Positions 1 to 11,376 are shown, counted from the first letter of the stretch. The stretch: DNA of 64,000 bases from Tubulanus polymorphus (GCF_964204645.1 NC_134028.1:14127263-14191262); one strand, 5' to 3'. Notes: generated from the letters alone by a model not told the origin. Made by a program: numbers and translations.

Positions 1-181
1 TAGTAATCTTTTCTACATCTAAAGTTTCTTTATCTATTGTTGTTTCATACTCAAATGTTGTTTCATTAGAAAATGTGATATTTTCGATATGTGTAATTAC
101 GTCATTAATGTTAAATTTCATTTCTTTCTCATGTTTAAAATCAAACCCAAAACGTATACTCGGCCCAACAGTTATATTCAT
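1..181 (-). CDS. Partial Polinton small protein (N-terminus), runs off the left edge
   Basis: Minus-strand reading from an ATG at 179-181 gives a protein whose first ~20 residues match the 113-residue product at 37521-37862 (shared start MNITVGPSI, then FGFDFKH). Function is unknown. As in the intact element, it lies directly downstream of the penton-like gene on the same strand. The leader on the minus strand ends in the shared ATATAAATG promoter/start motif. The 3' end is outside the window. Confidence 0.75.
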   Translation of the reverse strand, partial: MNITVGPSIRFGFDFKHEKEMKFNINDVITHIENITFSNETTFEYETTIDKETLDVEKIT

Positions 182-197
182 TTATATAGTGAAAAAA

Positions 198-956
198 TTA
201 CTCTTTACATCTTATAACTAATTCATAAATTACAGGAAAGTTATTCAAATCAATTAAATATCCATTATGATTTCTTATTTCTAATTTAAAATTATTGAAT
301 TTAGGAATGCATGGTTTGAAATCACATTCAGCTAAATTATAATTTATTTGCGTTCCAAATTGTTTAACATTTTTCAGCGGTAAAATATTTAATATACTAG
401 AATTACAAATTGTATCTTTAGTTGCTTCGAAAGTTTTTGTAGGCTCGATTAAATTGCAATAAATATAAAAGTGTGTAAAAGGTATTATATTTGTATAAGT
501 ATCAATATTTGAATAATGTCTATCTGGAAGAATTCCAAACAGTTTAGCTAAAGGTTTTCTTACTAGAAATCTATGTTGTTCATTAGTTAACTTTATTCTT
601 ATTTTATTCGAACTATCATTTTTGATAAATTTAATTTCAAATCGAGCAGCTGCTGAGCCCATTTTTAAACGAGCTCTTTTATTAATTTCTTGCGCTAATG
701 TTTCTAAATAATATAATCCTGGTTTTAGATAAAGATGAAACCATTTATTCAAAATTCTATCATAAATTTTAAAAGCTAAATGATCAAGACTTTTATTCGA
801 TATATTATGAAAAGAATTACATAAACTTATATTAACTAATTTTAAATCAACACAATTCTTAAATTCTCTATCTAATTGAACTAGTAAATTATGAGATTTA
901 TAATTTGTAAGTTTTCTTGAATCAACAAATATTCTGTATTCTTTTAATTCCACCAT
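198..956 (-). CDS. Penton-like minor capsid protein of a Polinton
   Basis: 252 residues, collinear with the 252-residue product at 36746-37504 (same VELKEYRIFVDSR start and YELVIRC end). The layout fits single-jelly-roll penton proteins of Polintons and adintoviruses: an N-terminal beta-rich stretch (LVNISLCNSF), a turn of the type PGLYYLETLAQEIN near residues 80-95, and a C-terminal stretch (EIRNHNGYLIDL) before the last strand. It would form the capsid vertices. The reading frame is intact. It sits 18 bp from the next minus-strand gene and starts at an AAATAATGG-type motif. The penton assignment rests on sequence pattern and genomic position, not on a search. Confidence 0.7.
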   Translation of the reverse strand: MVELKEYRIFVDSRKLTNYKSHNLLVQLDREFKNCVDLKLVNISLCNSFHNISNKSLDHLAFKIYDRILNKWFHLYLKPGLYYLETLAQEINKRARLKMGSAAARFEIKFIKNDSSNKIRIKLTNEQHRFLVRKPLAKLFGILPDRHYSNIDTYTNIIPFTHFYIYCNLIEPTKTFEATKDTICNSSILNILPLKNVKQFGTQINYNLAECDFKPCIPKFNNFKLEIRNHNGYLIDLNNFPVIYELVIRCKE

Positions 957-973
957 TTATTTTACATATTTTC

Positions 974-1327
974 TCATTCGAAATCTATTTCATGGTGCCC
1001 TTTTTCATTCTTACCCTTATATATGAAATAGAAATCACCAGAACATAATTCTTCTAGATCTTCACTTGATAATCTATGAAATCTATCCGGTAAATATGTT
1101 CTGAATTTATGTGTATTTCCTTTGAATCCTTCATATTCTAAGTGTATAACTAATTTATCTCCATATTTGTTAGTAACTCTATCAATATTTGTAATTAGAT
1201 ATTTCTTATGGATTATTAATTCTTTTAACTTCTTAAATTTATAATCTACTGATTTGACATTTGAAGTATCTTTTATTCTATCTAGAAATGATTTGTTGTT
1301 CTCACTGTGTGTTTGTTTACTCTCCAT
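974..1327 (-). CDS. Conserved small Polinton protein, possible OB-fold DNA-binding protein
   Basis: 117 residues. The core, roughly residues 45-115, runs YLITNIDRVTNKYGDKLVIHLEY, then YLPDRFHRLSSEDLEEL, then FIYKGKNEKGHHEIDF. The same core occurs in the minus-strand gene at 46343-46669 (KYGEKV, FLPDKW, YHGKNEDGHHDLEIVD) and in a fragment at 15533-15825, so it is a genuine family. The alternating beta pattern suggests an OB-fold such as a single-strand DNA-binding protein, but this is inference. It lies between PolB and the penton-like gene, on the same strand. Confidence 0.6.
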   Translation of the reverse strand: MESKQTHSENNKSFLDRIKDTSNVKSVDYKFKKLKELIIHKKYLITNIDRVTNKYGDKLVIHLEYEGFKGNTHKFRTYLPDRFHRLSSEDLEELCSGDFYFIYKGKNEKGHHEIDFE

Positions 1328-1419
1328 TTATAATACATATTTTTATTAAAATTTGATTAACACGTTAGAATTCTTTTCATTATCTCGTTCTCTTTTGATT
1401 CTTCTCTTTTAAATTTTAA

Positions 1420-4230
1420 CTATTCATCTAAATTACACCCATAAGCAACTGTATGAATTCCATCATCTAAAATATATCTTTTATCATCAAATGGGTTTAG
1501 ACTTATCTTTTCAATTTCTTCAATAAACATTTCATGATCTTCAGATCTTAAAAATCTCATCTTATGTTTTCTAACTTCTTCATTGAATATACAATTGATG
1601 TAATCTTTGAAATGAATATTCTACTACACTTTTAGTTATTCCTTTTAACTTTTTAGCTTCATGTTCTTTAGTTTTATATGAATACATCTTAGATCTAATA
1701 CCAATGAATTCAATCATTTCTTCACCGCCTAATTCATCTTTGAATTTACCAGGAACTAAACAATTCATGATTTTTAGGATAATTACTGAAATCAAAATGA
1801 TGTTTTAATGTTTTTAAATCATCAGTTATGTTATCAGTTTTTATCTTTAAAATGTAAGAATCGGTATCAAAATATAATATTTTTATATGTTTTTCTCCAA
1901 AAAGTGGTTGTAATACATTATAATAGAATTCATACATTAGTAATTTTGATAATTCTAAAACTGATGCTCCAACATAGATTGGTTTATTAAATTTCATTGA
2001 TGTTCTTCTCATTTTAACTGCGGCTAAATTTTCATCAAATATTCTGTTACCTAAAAACTTAGGATATGATTGTAAATGTCTAATTCTTTTACCATTACTA
2101 ACTAACTCAATATCATTTCTATTTCTAATATTTTCACAAGTCTTACCATAGAATGCATTATTCATTAACTTGAAGAAATCTTTTTCGAAATCAGTTTTAG
2201 CTTCAGTTCTCTGTTTGGTGTTAAAATCTATATATTTTTCTAACCACTTAGATTGACTGAATGAAATATATCTATGTACTTTTTTTAGGACCATTCCTTG
2301 TTTTAGATAAAACTTCAACATTCTATAATGTACTACATAATTATATTTATCTTCTTGAGTTACCATTAACTTTTCTGTATGAATATGATTTTCGGGTTTA
2401 ATTCTTTTTTGATAATTTGATAATTCTTCATGAGTTACAGTTTTATGTTCGGGACAGTAAGCTAGATTTCTAGATTTAAATTTTTTATCTTCAGGATATT
2501 CTAAATCTACAACAAAGAAGTAACCAGTATCTGAATCATCTGCAATATCTAGAATTCTTTTCTTCCAATCAAATTTATCATTATTTTCATTCTGTAAAAC
2601 TTCAGTTAATTCATATACTCCATAAGGTTGTGGTTCCTGCAGCTGATTGATGAATCTTTTTAATAGTGTTTGTTTTTGGTGGTTCATCTGAAAAATCATT
2701 TTCATTAGAATTTAATTTCTTTCTTTTATAATATATTTCTTTTCTTTCTTGATCAGTTAATTCTTTATTTAATGATTCAAAATCTCCATATATTACAAAT
2801 GGTACTTTATTTTTGTAATCATATTTTTTGAATTCTAATATTTTATCCTTTTCATTTGGTAAAACTAATTTACAATAATCATGATTTTCACATAATTGTT
2901 TATGATTTAATAATGCACTTTCATTACTGAATCTATGTAAACATTTTCTACATAGGTATATTTTATTATCAAAATCATTTTCTGATTTAAAAAATAAATC
3001 AATTCTTTTAATCCACATATAATGATTCTCATAATAAAATATATCTATAACATCGTTTGAATCATAATCTTTTGGTAGGTATAAAGGTTCTAATGTATAA
3101 TGTTTTATGTTGTTACCTTTTGTATTTGGTAATTTGATTAAATCAAATACATTTATCTTTATATTATTATCTCTTTCTATTTTTGGGATGTTTTTAATTC
3201 TAACGAGATACTTATCTATCTTATAATTATTTTGAAGTGGTTTATAATGAGTTAATCTACAAATATTATGAGTTGCAGGATGTAAACAACTTATTATAGC
3301 CCATAGAAAACATTTATCATCAGAATTTTGTACATTTATTACAGCATTAGTTTTAAATGGTAGTTTAATATAACTTGATGCTTCAATATCTGGTTCTTTA
3401 TAATATGATATATTATTTTCATCTATTGGTTTTGATTTAGTTAACTTATTATATTTTGTGTTATAAACATGTAAAGTCATAAATATTATTTCATCAAATA
3501 TTAAACCAGATCCTTCAAAATATTTCTCTTCTATTTTAGTTTTTACTTCGTTATAACATTTATCTAATTTATCATCTATATGTTGTTTTGAAATAATATG
3601 TTGTGAATGAGAATTTATATTATATATTGGTTTATCTTCAGATTTTATGAATTTAACTTTAGAAGATATACTTATTTTAGGATATTCAACATCAGTAATT
3701 ATTTTTATAATATTTTTCATATTTTCTAAATGTTTTTTATTTTCTTCTAATGTTTTTCCTTTATGAAATTTAAACTCGATAACTGCTGGGCCAATATCAC
3801 TTTTAAATCCTTCGGTTATCTCTATATCTTTTTTATTATCTAATGAATTAATATAATTTCTTACATCTTCCATGTATGGTCTTTTATTGTTTAATTTATT
3901 TTTTATGCTTTTAATTGTCTTCTGTTTCTTATCATTATCTTTATCAAAATAATCTTCACCTAAAATATCATTATTCTTATTTCTAATATGACTTTTAGAT
4001 TTTGAATGTTCATTATAATATCTTTTATCACTGAATGATTGATTACATGTATCACATTTGTATGTTTCTTTTTCATTCTTTAATTCATCTAATTTAGTTT
4101 CTAATATATCATCTTTATATTCTAGTTTCAATTTATCCTCTAAATGTGTTTTAGTTTTATTGTGTCTTGCTTTTTGGGATTTATCTATATTGATTTTACA
4201 TGTTGGGCAGTAGTACTTATTTGCTTCCAT
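1420..4230 (-). pseudogene. polB: Protein-primed family-B DNA polymerase (PolB), internally deleted, without intein
   Basis: Starts at the ATG at 4228-4230 with two C2H2-type fingers (CPTCKINIDKSQKARHNKTKTH and a second near residue 60), followed by the Polinton N-terminal region (CFLWAIISCLHP), an LCRKCLHRF finger and the exonuclease I motif (VIYGDFESL). Near 2637 the sequence jumps from IKKIHQSAA directly to the residues after polymerase motif A. About 1.4 kb is missing, covering the rest of the exonuclease domain and motif A, and the reading frame shifts. Downstream are motif B (KLMNNAFYGKT) and motif C (YFDTDS, near 1865). Motif C is uninterrupted, unlike the copies at 33856 and 49045. 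A further frameshift lies near 1770. The C-terminus (DDKRYILDDG) ends at 1420. Confidence 0.9.
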
Positions 4231-4309
4231 TTTAATACAAAATTTTTCATTAAAATTGATTTTAGAAGTTATTCATTTATATTTTATTCATATATATGAA
4301 TATTTTAAG

Positions 4310-4360
4310 AGTAATTGGGAATATCTTGTTTCAGGTTAAAGGTTGAATGGTCGAGTTCAT
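4310..4360 (+). repeat. Polinton-like terminal-repeat end
   Basis: Begins AGTAATTGGGAATATC and continues with AAAGGTTGAATGGTCGAG. This matches the ends at 11680 and 63737 and the TIR of the 4.3-kb element at 23478. It reads inward to the right, so the nearby PolB at 4230 lies outside this end. The copy at 11680 has the same left flank (TATTTTAAG preceded by a PolB leader), so this junction predates duplication of the region. Confidence 0.65.
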
Positions 4361-4461
4361 TAATAACAAATATCAAAAGTAATTTAAAACTATAATATAT
4401 TTTCATAACCGTGTGTATTTCAGTTGAATATTATTATTATTTGAATATATTTGATTATATG

Positions 4462-4551
4462 AATGTGTGTATTGTAAATAAATCAATTGGTCGCGGAGCG
4501 GAGCGGCAGCGAAGTGGAGCGACCAATTGATTTATTTACAATACACACATT
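4462..4551. repeat. Subterminal hairpin with 33-bp perfect arms and GC-rich loop
   Basis: The left arm 4462-4494 and right arm 4519-4551 are exact reverse complements (centre ATCAATTGGTCGC / GCGACCAATTGAT). They are separated by a 24-base GC-rich loop in an otherwise AT-rich stretch. It lies ~150 bp inside the terminal-repeat end at 4310. A diverged copy with the same arms lies at 63905-63977, ~170 bp inside another end. The function could be a replication origin, terminal processing site or terminator. Confidence 0.85.
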
Positions 4552-4599
4552 ACACACAATTAATTTATTTACCGATATGTGTAACCATAACTTTTCTTG

Positions 4600-4790
4600 T
4601 TAAATAATTTGTATCCATTTTCTAATGGATTTGATATGTTGGTTGATTTTGTAACCATAATTTTAACTCACTATATTTTATATTTTCTTTATCAGATTTA
4701 ATTTTATCCCATAATTCTGTAACACTAGAATATGATACTTCACTCTCTGGGTTATAATATAAATCTCTTAAATATTGTTTCTTTTTTCAT
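4600..4790 (-). pseudogene. Polinton integrase, N-terminal fragment
   Basis: Read on the minus strand from the ATG at 4788-4790, this matches the start of the integrase region at 53470 and 43152 (a QYLRDLYHNPES-like stretch, then a leucine/tryptophan stretch and NQPTYQIH). A frame change is needed close to the start. The match stops near 4600, before any catalytic residue, where the terminal-repeat/hairpin segment begins. It directly follows the membrane-protein gene 4805-5173, the same order as at 53127-53470. Confidence 0.7.
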
Positions 4791-4804
4791 CTTATTTTAA
4801 TCCA

Positions 4805-5173
4805 TTAATAATAATTTAGATTTAGTTTCAATGACTTTATGATTTGACTTATTTCTGATATGATTTGACTAAGTTTCCGATTATCATTGGAATCATCTTT
4901 ATCATCAGATTTGAATTTTGATTTATATATTACACCGGATAATATAATAACTGTTACTAATCCAATTGTAATATATAATTTATAATTACTTCCAGCATTA
5001 GAAGAATTAGATGGATTATTATTTGAATCAATATCAGATAGAGTCTGCGATTCATTTATATCAGTTAATTTCTTTTTCTTAGCTTTTTTTAATTCTGCAG
5101 ATCTTTTACCTAATTCTCTTGCCCATTTAATTTGTTTCTCGGATCTAACCTTTTTCTCAACGCCATCACTCAT
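4805..5173 (-). CDS. Small basic single-pass membrane protein of Polinton
   Basis: 122 residues. The N-terminus is highly charged (RSEKQIKWARELGKRSAELKKAKKKK), followed by a Ser/Asn linker and a hydrophobic segment near residues 70-88 (LYITIGLVTVIILSGVIY), then a charged tail. Homologous in layout and N-terminal motif to 45828-46181 and 53127-53462. Function unknown; probably a virion or membrane-associated protein. Its gene lies 19 bp after the stop of 5193-5528. The frame is intact. Confidence 0.7.
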   Translation of the reverse strand: MSDGVEKKVRSEKQIKWARELGKRSAELKKAKKKKLTDINESQTLSDIDSNNNPSNSSNAGSNYKLYITIGLVTVIILSGVIYKSKFKSDDKDDSNDNRKLSQIISEISQIIKSLKLNLNYY

Positions 5174-5192
5174 TATTTTTTCTCATTTATTT

Positions 5193-5528
5193 TTATAACT
5201 TTGAATAACATTTGACAATACCATCTGAAATAGAATCATTTATTCGGGCTAATCTTGCCTCTTCATAAATCTTAAAATATTTTATTACTTTATCTGGTTT
5301 CATAGAGTCTAGTTCTTGAAAAGTAATGATTCTATTTAAAAACTCCTTAGTTTTTCCACCGGCAATCAATAGTTCTAGATGATGCTTACAATATAAATAG
5401 TATTCATAATCTATATTACAATTAACTTGAGCACAATTAGTTACAACTGTATCTTTATTATCACTTATACCCAAATCATCTAATGTCTTTTCAATATCAA
5501 TACTATTCTTATTAGATTTCTTTGACAT
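5193..5528 (-). pseudogene. Truncated Polinton accessory protein (184-residue family)
   Basis: 111 residues matching the first two thirds of the product at 45290-45844: IEKTLDDLGI near the N-terminus, YYLYCKHHLELLIAGGK, then KIYEEARLARINDSIS. It stops after KCYSKL, whereas the full form continues for ~55 residues (DENRLYSDLKNDYL and a hydrophobic end). The loss is probably a small deletion, as the next gene starts 19 bp later. The start motif is CTAATATAAATG on the minus strand. Function unknown. Confidence 0.65.
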
Positions 5529-5778
5529 TTATATTAGAGAAAAAAAGCAAAAAAAAATATTATAAGTATTCTTCAAATGATACTAGTATCTCTTTGGGTT
5601 AATACTAGTTAGTTAAAGGTAAAGAATTTTAGTATTAGTTATTGTTTTTTTTTAGTATTTTTTAATTGTGATATAAAGTATTCTTTTTTGAAAAGAAAAT
5701 ATTAAAAATATAATAGAATTCACTAGCTAGTTGAAGTTATTGTTTTTTCAATATTTTTTATTTAAAATCTATTATTCT
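5529..5778. other. AT-rich intergenic spacer with CTAGT repeats
   Basis: No gene seen. It contains T-runs and several short inverted CTAGT/ACTAG motifs (for example near 5580-5615 and 5718-5735). These resemble the CTAG-containing iterons at 44890-45285 and the spacer at 52430-52560, which also lies upstream of a 184-residue-family gene. Confidence 0.5.
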
Positions 5779-6390
5779 TCAACCACTCAATAAAGATTCA
5801 ACATATTGTTCATTATTTGGATCATTGTTCCATAATTCGATGAATTTCTTTGCTTTATCTAATTGATCCAAATATAACTGTAAATCTAGTTTATTAGATT
5901 TGCTTTGATTTTCTTTCTTTTCTAAAGGTCTTAAATTTTTCCAGTTCCATATTAGCTTCTTATTATAATCATCATTCATGTCAAATTTAGAAATCGGCAA
6001 CACATGATCAATATGGTAATAATCCCCATAATTATCTATATTCATTTTATCATCGAATTGATATATTATCCATGATTTGAAAAATTCATTTGAACAGCAG
6101 ATAGTGTTTCTGAATGTGTTTCTTTGTTGAATATTTGCGTTAATCTAGATCTTAAGCATTGTTTCAATCTAAAATTAAGATCTGTTTGATATCTTTCTCT
6201 CATATATTCTGTCATATAATCATTATAAGCTTCTCTATTATCTTCTCGATATTGTTTGGTATATAGTTTAAAACAAGTTTTACAGCAATATTGAAAATCA
6301 TCTTTGCTAATCTTACGCTTACTAAATTCTGTTAAAGCTAATTTATCTAATTCACATTTAGAACACTTCTTGTAATATATATTTATAACA
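5779..6390 (-). pseudogene. HNH endonuclease with zinc-binding N-terminus, broken
   Basis: The upper part (6066-6390) has paired cysteines (CSKCELDK, then CCKTCFKLYTKQYREDN). The lower part (5779-6045) has the HNH core YYHIDHVLPISKF, NWKNLRPLEKKENQSKSNK. A short deletion and frameshift near 6060 separates them. The homologous gene at 50648-51321 supplies the reference layout. Sequence upstream of ~6390 no longer resembles the paralogue and looks like host DNA, so the true start is lost. This would be a DNA-cleaving accessory or homing-type enzyme carried by the Polinton. Confidence 0.8.
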
Positions 6391-7930
6391 CACGAAGGTA
6401 CAGAGCCGCAACTTTCAGCGACCTTGACACCAAACACGTGAACTATCTAGGTGCGCGAATGTTGTTATGACGTCATAATACTCTAAATAAACAACACCGC
6501 GCGGTCTCGCGATACGCGCGTGGAAGGATCTAAAATCTATTCTGCGATGTATTTTAAATAATATTTATAAAAGAATCCATTTAAAGACTATAAATAACAT
6601 ATAAAACATAAAATTGATTGAAAGCAACATCGCTGGAAGATAAGTTTTAAAAATTTGATTGGTGTCAATCATCAATTACCGCTAGTCAAAATGGCGGCCG
6701 TCATGATAAACAAGACGGAGAATTTTCTTTAACTGACTGGATCTGGTATAAAATGTAGTATTTCACATCACAAATGGCCCAAGTCCGTTTAAAAGAATAA
6801 CTGTACCGCACTCAAGGCACCAAGGTTGGAATATGGCTTTGGATCATGATAAAATAGTGCGCTACGACCGATAAAATATCAGCTGTCGGTACTCGGTCAT
6901 GCCATGTGGTACAGGCCTACTACTACTCTTCTGTCGCATCGATCGAATCGGAACCTGATTCCCGAAGCAGCCAAGGTCCTAACGAGAAGAATAAACGAAA
7001 CAAATGTAAGTGTCCTGCTCTCAATTCTACGGTGTCTAATTATCTTCAAGTGTCTACTCCATCCACACTTTAATGTAGTCTACAAAAACATGGACAAGCA
7101 ATACTTTAGTAGATTAGGTTCTCGTCAAACAATCTACTGGGGGTTGAGTGTACGTGTAGGTAGTGTACTCACTGCTACTTATCTTATTTTTAGGAAACAT
7201 TTTTGACAGACCACCTATCTACTAGTGTCGAATGATTTTTCCATGGACCCGAAAAGTAGGCCTAGGCCTCTTAGAGTCGTAAGACGGTAGGCTATTCATG
7301 TCATTTATTTACATAACTATGAAGTCTTGAAATAAATTTCCACATGCAATTTTTTTTATTTCAAAGGCAATGTTTTTTTTCAGAGAGTTCAGCCTGTTAC
7401 AGGAACCCGAACAATGCTAATTTAGAGGTCAACTTGTGACTAGATAAGCCAGGTTTACAGGATTGGAGATGATAAAAAGTGAATAGTCCTCACTGACTGA
7501 ATGGTAAATACATCATCTGTAGTCATCGCTGCTGTATTGAATCATTTAACTTTCAGCAATCAATTGATTTTTTTGTTTGCTTTTATTCATCTTTAGGTGA
7601 TGCAGATATCAAGTACAAGGGCATGAAGTTGAATCTTTAAACTGGGGATTGTCAAGATTTTACTTGTTTCCATCTTTTCACTTTGATGTTTGAATAAATC
7701 TAAACATATAAAAGAGCTTTTTCTTATGCGTATTCTTGAAGTCGTGAATTCCTATTCATTCCTACTAACAGAAGAAAATAAGAGAAGCTTCGTCTACACT
7801 TTCATCTTATACCGAGGTTATGCGTCTACACTAAGCTCGAAACACGGGTTGAATGCAAAAAGCCAGGTTTTTGAAAAAAGAGTTATATAACCTATTGAGA
7901 ATTGAACCTATGTTCACGAAAAACTCTACA

Positions 7931-8063
7931 GGGCCCAGTTTCACGAAAAAGTTTAAGCCTAAAACGGTTAAGTTTGAATCGTTGTCCTCATTCAAAACAT
8001 GAAGTACCCAATAGCAATTACACCAAAAATTTGAGTTTAACTTTTTTGTGAAACTGAGACCAG
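7931..8063. mobile_element. MITE-like foldback element
   Basis: The left end GGGCCCAGTTTCACGAAAAA and the right end (reverse complement of TTTTTTGTGAAACTGAGACC) form imperfect ~28-bp terminal inverted repeats around a ~80-bp AT-rich centre. The size and structure fit a miniature inverted-repeat transposable element in host DNA. No clear target duplication was found. Confidence 0.6.
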
Positions 8064-10004
8064 ATGTGGATTCAGTTACTGGAGCTAAATTAAGTGTAGA
8101 TGCAGCCCTGCAAACGCTGGGTTTATATGAACCCGCATACTTTGAAACCCGGGTTCAACGAGCTGTAGACGTGGTAATATATATCGCAGTCAGAAAAAGA
8201 AGCAAATTGAAAGTACATCAATCTTTTATTTCCAACCTAAAACAATGAGACAGAAGGTTTGAATGCAACAAGCCATTTGAGCAATTGCGGTTACTAATTT
8301 GTAAAATGTATTGATATGATATGGAAGGCCAACTGCTGAATTCCATGGGTACCATCAGAACCAAATGCACGCTACTTGCCATCTACCTGAAATAAACAAA
8401 TGTCAATATTATGTTTTAAACAAATAAATATGAAAAAAATGCAAATTTCTGTATGATACAACTTACATTTGAATGGGAAAAATCGGTTATAAAATATCTG
8501 CTATGTCTGACAAATAACTGACGAATCCTATAAAACAAAAAATATATTATCTTTAAAATAAAATTAACAATTCAAAGATTTTTGGCAATCTTCCAATACA
8601 ATATACATAGGTCCCTAGTAGGCCTACGCTAAACACTAACTGAGCCAGACAACCTGATATCCTTTCAAACAAAACTGAATTCGACATTAGATGTGAGATG
8701 CGTGAAAATGAGCCATAGGCTGGTTTTCCACGAGAAACAGATCAATCAAATTTATTTCCCTTTAGCCGTTTCCACAACAAGGGTGCGGCACTGTTGGACA
8801 GGACAGACACACATTTTCGAGTCTGTATTAATCAATTGTTTACTGTGAGAGCGCAGTAATTAGTCAGAATTTTCAGGGAAATCCCCTACAAAAATGGCCC
8901 CACCACCCGAAGACCTGCACACAAATTTCTGTGTCAGAGCCAAAATTGAGGTAACGCCTGCGCTTTTACGCCTTTCTCGTGGAAAATCCTAGTTTAGGCA
9001 TATTACGCAACGAATTCAATATTTCCTTATGCCAAATGATTATTCTCATAACAGTCCTTCATTTCAGGATTCAATAAGTCTCAGTATGTGTTTTATAGAC
9101 TGTGGCACTAGTCCAATTACAATAATTTTCGAATTTGGTCCGCAGTTTACGATTAGGCCTAACTTGATGACGCAAATTCTAAGTCAACTCGTAATAGGGA
9201 GTACACATTCTATATATCAAAATTGACAGGAGAACAAGATCTAATTACGTATGTTTTCAGATTTCGAATGAACCCAATTATATTCGGGTAAAAGTCATCA
9301 AAATTAATAAGGTAAAAACGCTAGCTCATAAAATTAGTTTTTGAAGTAGTACGAGAAACTGGGAATATCTCACTTATTTCCAATGCCATATAGACATATA
9401 AGGTATCATTCGATTCGTTTTTAGATGGGTTTTAATACTATAGGGTATTTGGATGACTGAACTGTCTATTCTACCTTAAATTCTTCCAAAACTTTGAGAT
9501 TTCGGAGGTCCAAAACCGGCAAAATGACAAAGTTACTTCCTGGTTTTCAGCGCCGCCCTGGGAAATTAATATGGCGAAAGTTGAGAAAACTGGAACATAG
9601 CTAAACGCTAAAACACGTATAATTTCGTTTTAGATATGTTTCGGCTCGAATCCCAAATAGTTAATACCTTAAAACGTGACATTAGTCCGGGTGCCGTTCC
9701 GTATTCATTCAACACGCGCGCTCAACCGCGAAGCTATTTTTAGCGCAACAATCAATTTAACCAATAGAGACGCGCTACGTCATAACGTTCGACATGGTCG
9801 CATTTGCCTTTACTCGTACCGTCGTGAACACCAGCAGTGTTATTTGTAATGTTGATAATTTGTGGTTGTTCTGGTTCCATTTATTATACATATTTTTTAC
9901 TAAATTGGTTAATATTTTAGAATCCTCTTCCATTTCTTCGACCAACGTCATCCTTTTTCATTCCTCACTGCTTTTGATAAGTTGTTTCGATTCCTTGATA
10001 TCTA

Positions 10005-10575
10005 AATAATACCACTGGGCAAAACCGCTCTTATAGGAGCGTTTTTGCTTAATGCGCATGCGTTAATCATAATTATATATTCATTCTGTAAATTCTGTAA
10101 AATAGAAACAACACATGCGTTACATGCGTCACATGCATCACATGCGGCCATTGATGTCCGGTTTTGCTTAATGCACATGTGTTAATCATAATAGAAACAA
10201 CCGACATGAAATATCTAAATAATACCACTGGGCAAACCGCTCTTATAGGAGCGTTTTTGCTTAATGCGCATGCGTTAATCATAATTATATATTCATTCTG
10301 TAAATTCTGTAAAATAGAAACAACTGAACATAAAAAATTCAAACGCATGTGCACTAGGCAAAACCGCTCTTATAGGAGCGTTTTTGATCAATGCGCATGC
10401 GCTAATCCTAATTATATATTCATTCTGTAAAATAGAAACAACTGAACATAGAAAATTCAAACGCATGTGCACTAGGCTAAACCACTCTTATAGGAGCGTT
10501 TTTGATCAATGCGCATGCGTTAATCATAATTGTATATTCATTCTGAATAGAAACGACCGAACATAAAAATTCACC
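10005..10575. repeat. Minisatellite with ~110-170-bp units
   Basis: At least four tandem units share CCACTGGGCAAAACCGCTC, TTATAGGAGCGTTTTTGCTT, AATGCGCATGCGTTAATCAT and TTCATTCTGTAAAATAGAAA. Units vary in length. Each contains a short palindrome (AACCGCTCTTATAGGAGCGTT) and the alternating purine-pyrimidine word GCGCATGCG, which could form non-B DNA. Open frames across it are repeat artefacts. Confidence 0.8.
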
Positions 10576-11301
10576 AAACAGATTTACACAATACATTATA
10601 GAAGTTGGTCAGTCGTTTCTTTCAATACATCATTTGATTTCTATAAATACAATTTATAATAACAAACATTTTTTCAATTGCTGGTAAATATTTAACTACA
10701 TCAACAAATGTTAAACTTAATCATTGGAGTCTTAATGTTTTGGAATTCTTATATAGTTTCTTCATCGATCTTTTGGCGATTCTATTGGTTTGATATCCAT
10801 TGCTGTTGATTCCTCAGTCAGAAAGAGTATCTTGAGTTTCTCTCTCACTTCTTGATGCGTATGGCGTTTTATTAATCTAAAAGATATTAGCGGCAACTCT
10901 AGCCATCTAAAAGATATACTAAATACACTTAAATATATCTAAAGGTTTCATATTTAATAGCCCTAATAACTACAAAAAACAGTACTTACATTTAGATTTA
11001 GAATTGTAAACTATAAACTCCTAATTTCGTTTCGAGAGATAGAATATCCTGAGCACAATGTTACAGCGTCTGTTCATTTCTTGCCACGTCATCTGGTTCC
11101 GGTTCTAGAGTGTTCTCTGCACGTTTGTTATAATGAGTCATATGTCTCGGCGTCATAGTAACAGCTGTAACAGCTGTGAATTTATAGATTTATTCCATAG
11201 CTCTTTACATAGAATGTATATAGGCTCAAATAGAATCATGTTCTAGTATAAACAGCTATGCATTTTTTTAAATATATTTTATTTGAATTCTATTTGATAT
11301 C

Positions 11302-11376
11302 TCACTACTTTTGTTTATCTATTAGGAGCAGTAATTATAACTGTCCAGATTTCGGATCCTTGATATCAAATTCCTC
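11302..11376 (+). other. Block conserved in three Polinton elements (copy 1)
   Basis: Contains CACTACTTTTGTTTATCTAT, AGGAGC, ACTGTCCAGA and TTCGGATCC. Near-identical blocks occur at 46244-46312 on the plus strand and 52190-52262 on the minus strand. Here it lies just after (on the minus strand) the HNH 3' end. Function unknown. Confidence 0.7.

Larger units (their letters stand above)
6391..11300. other. Host DNA, no convincing gene
   Basis: Base composition changes sharply from the AT-rich Polinton DNA. The sequence is rich in TAGGCCTA-like words and has only short frames with no recognisable domain. A MITE (7931-8063) and a minisatellite (10005-10575) lie inside. Nothing else could be supported on either strand. 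Confidence 0.6.

Noticed and set aside
6904-7206. 100-codon plus-strand frame in host DNA
   Set aside because: No recognisable domain and no start or splice context beyond chance; not listed as a gene.
10073-10566. Frames in the 10-kb minisatellite
   Set aside because: Repeat artefacts on both strands, no domain.
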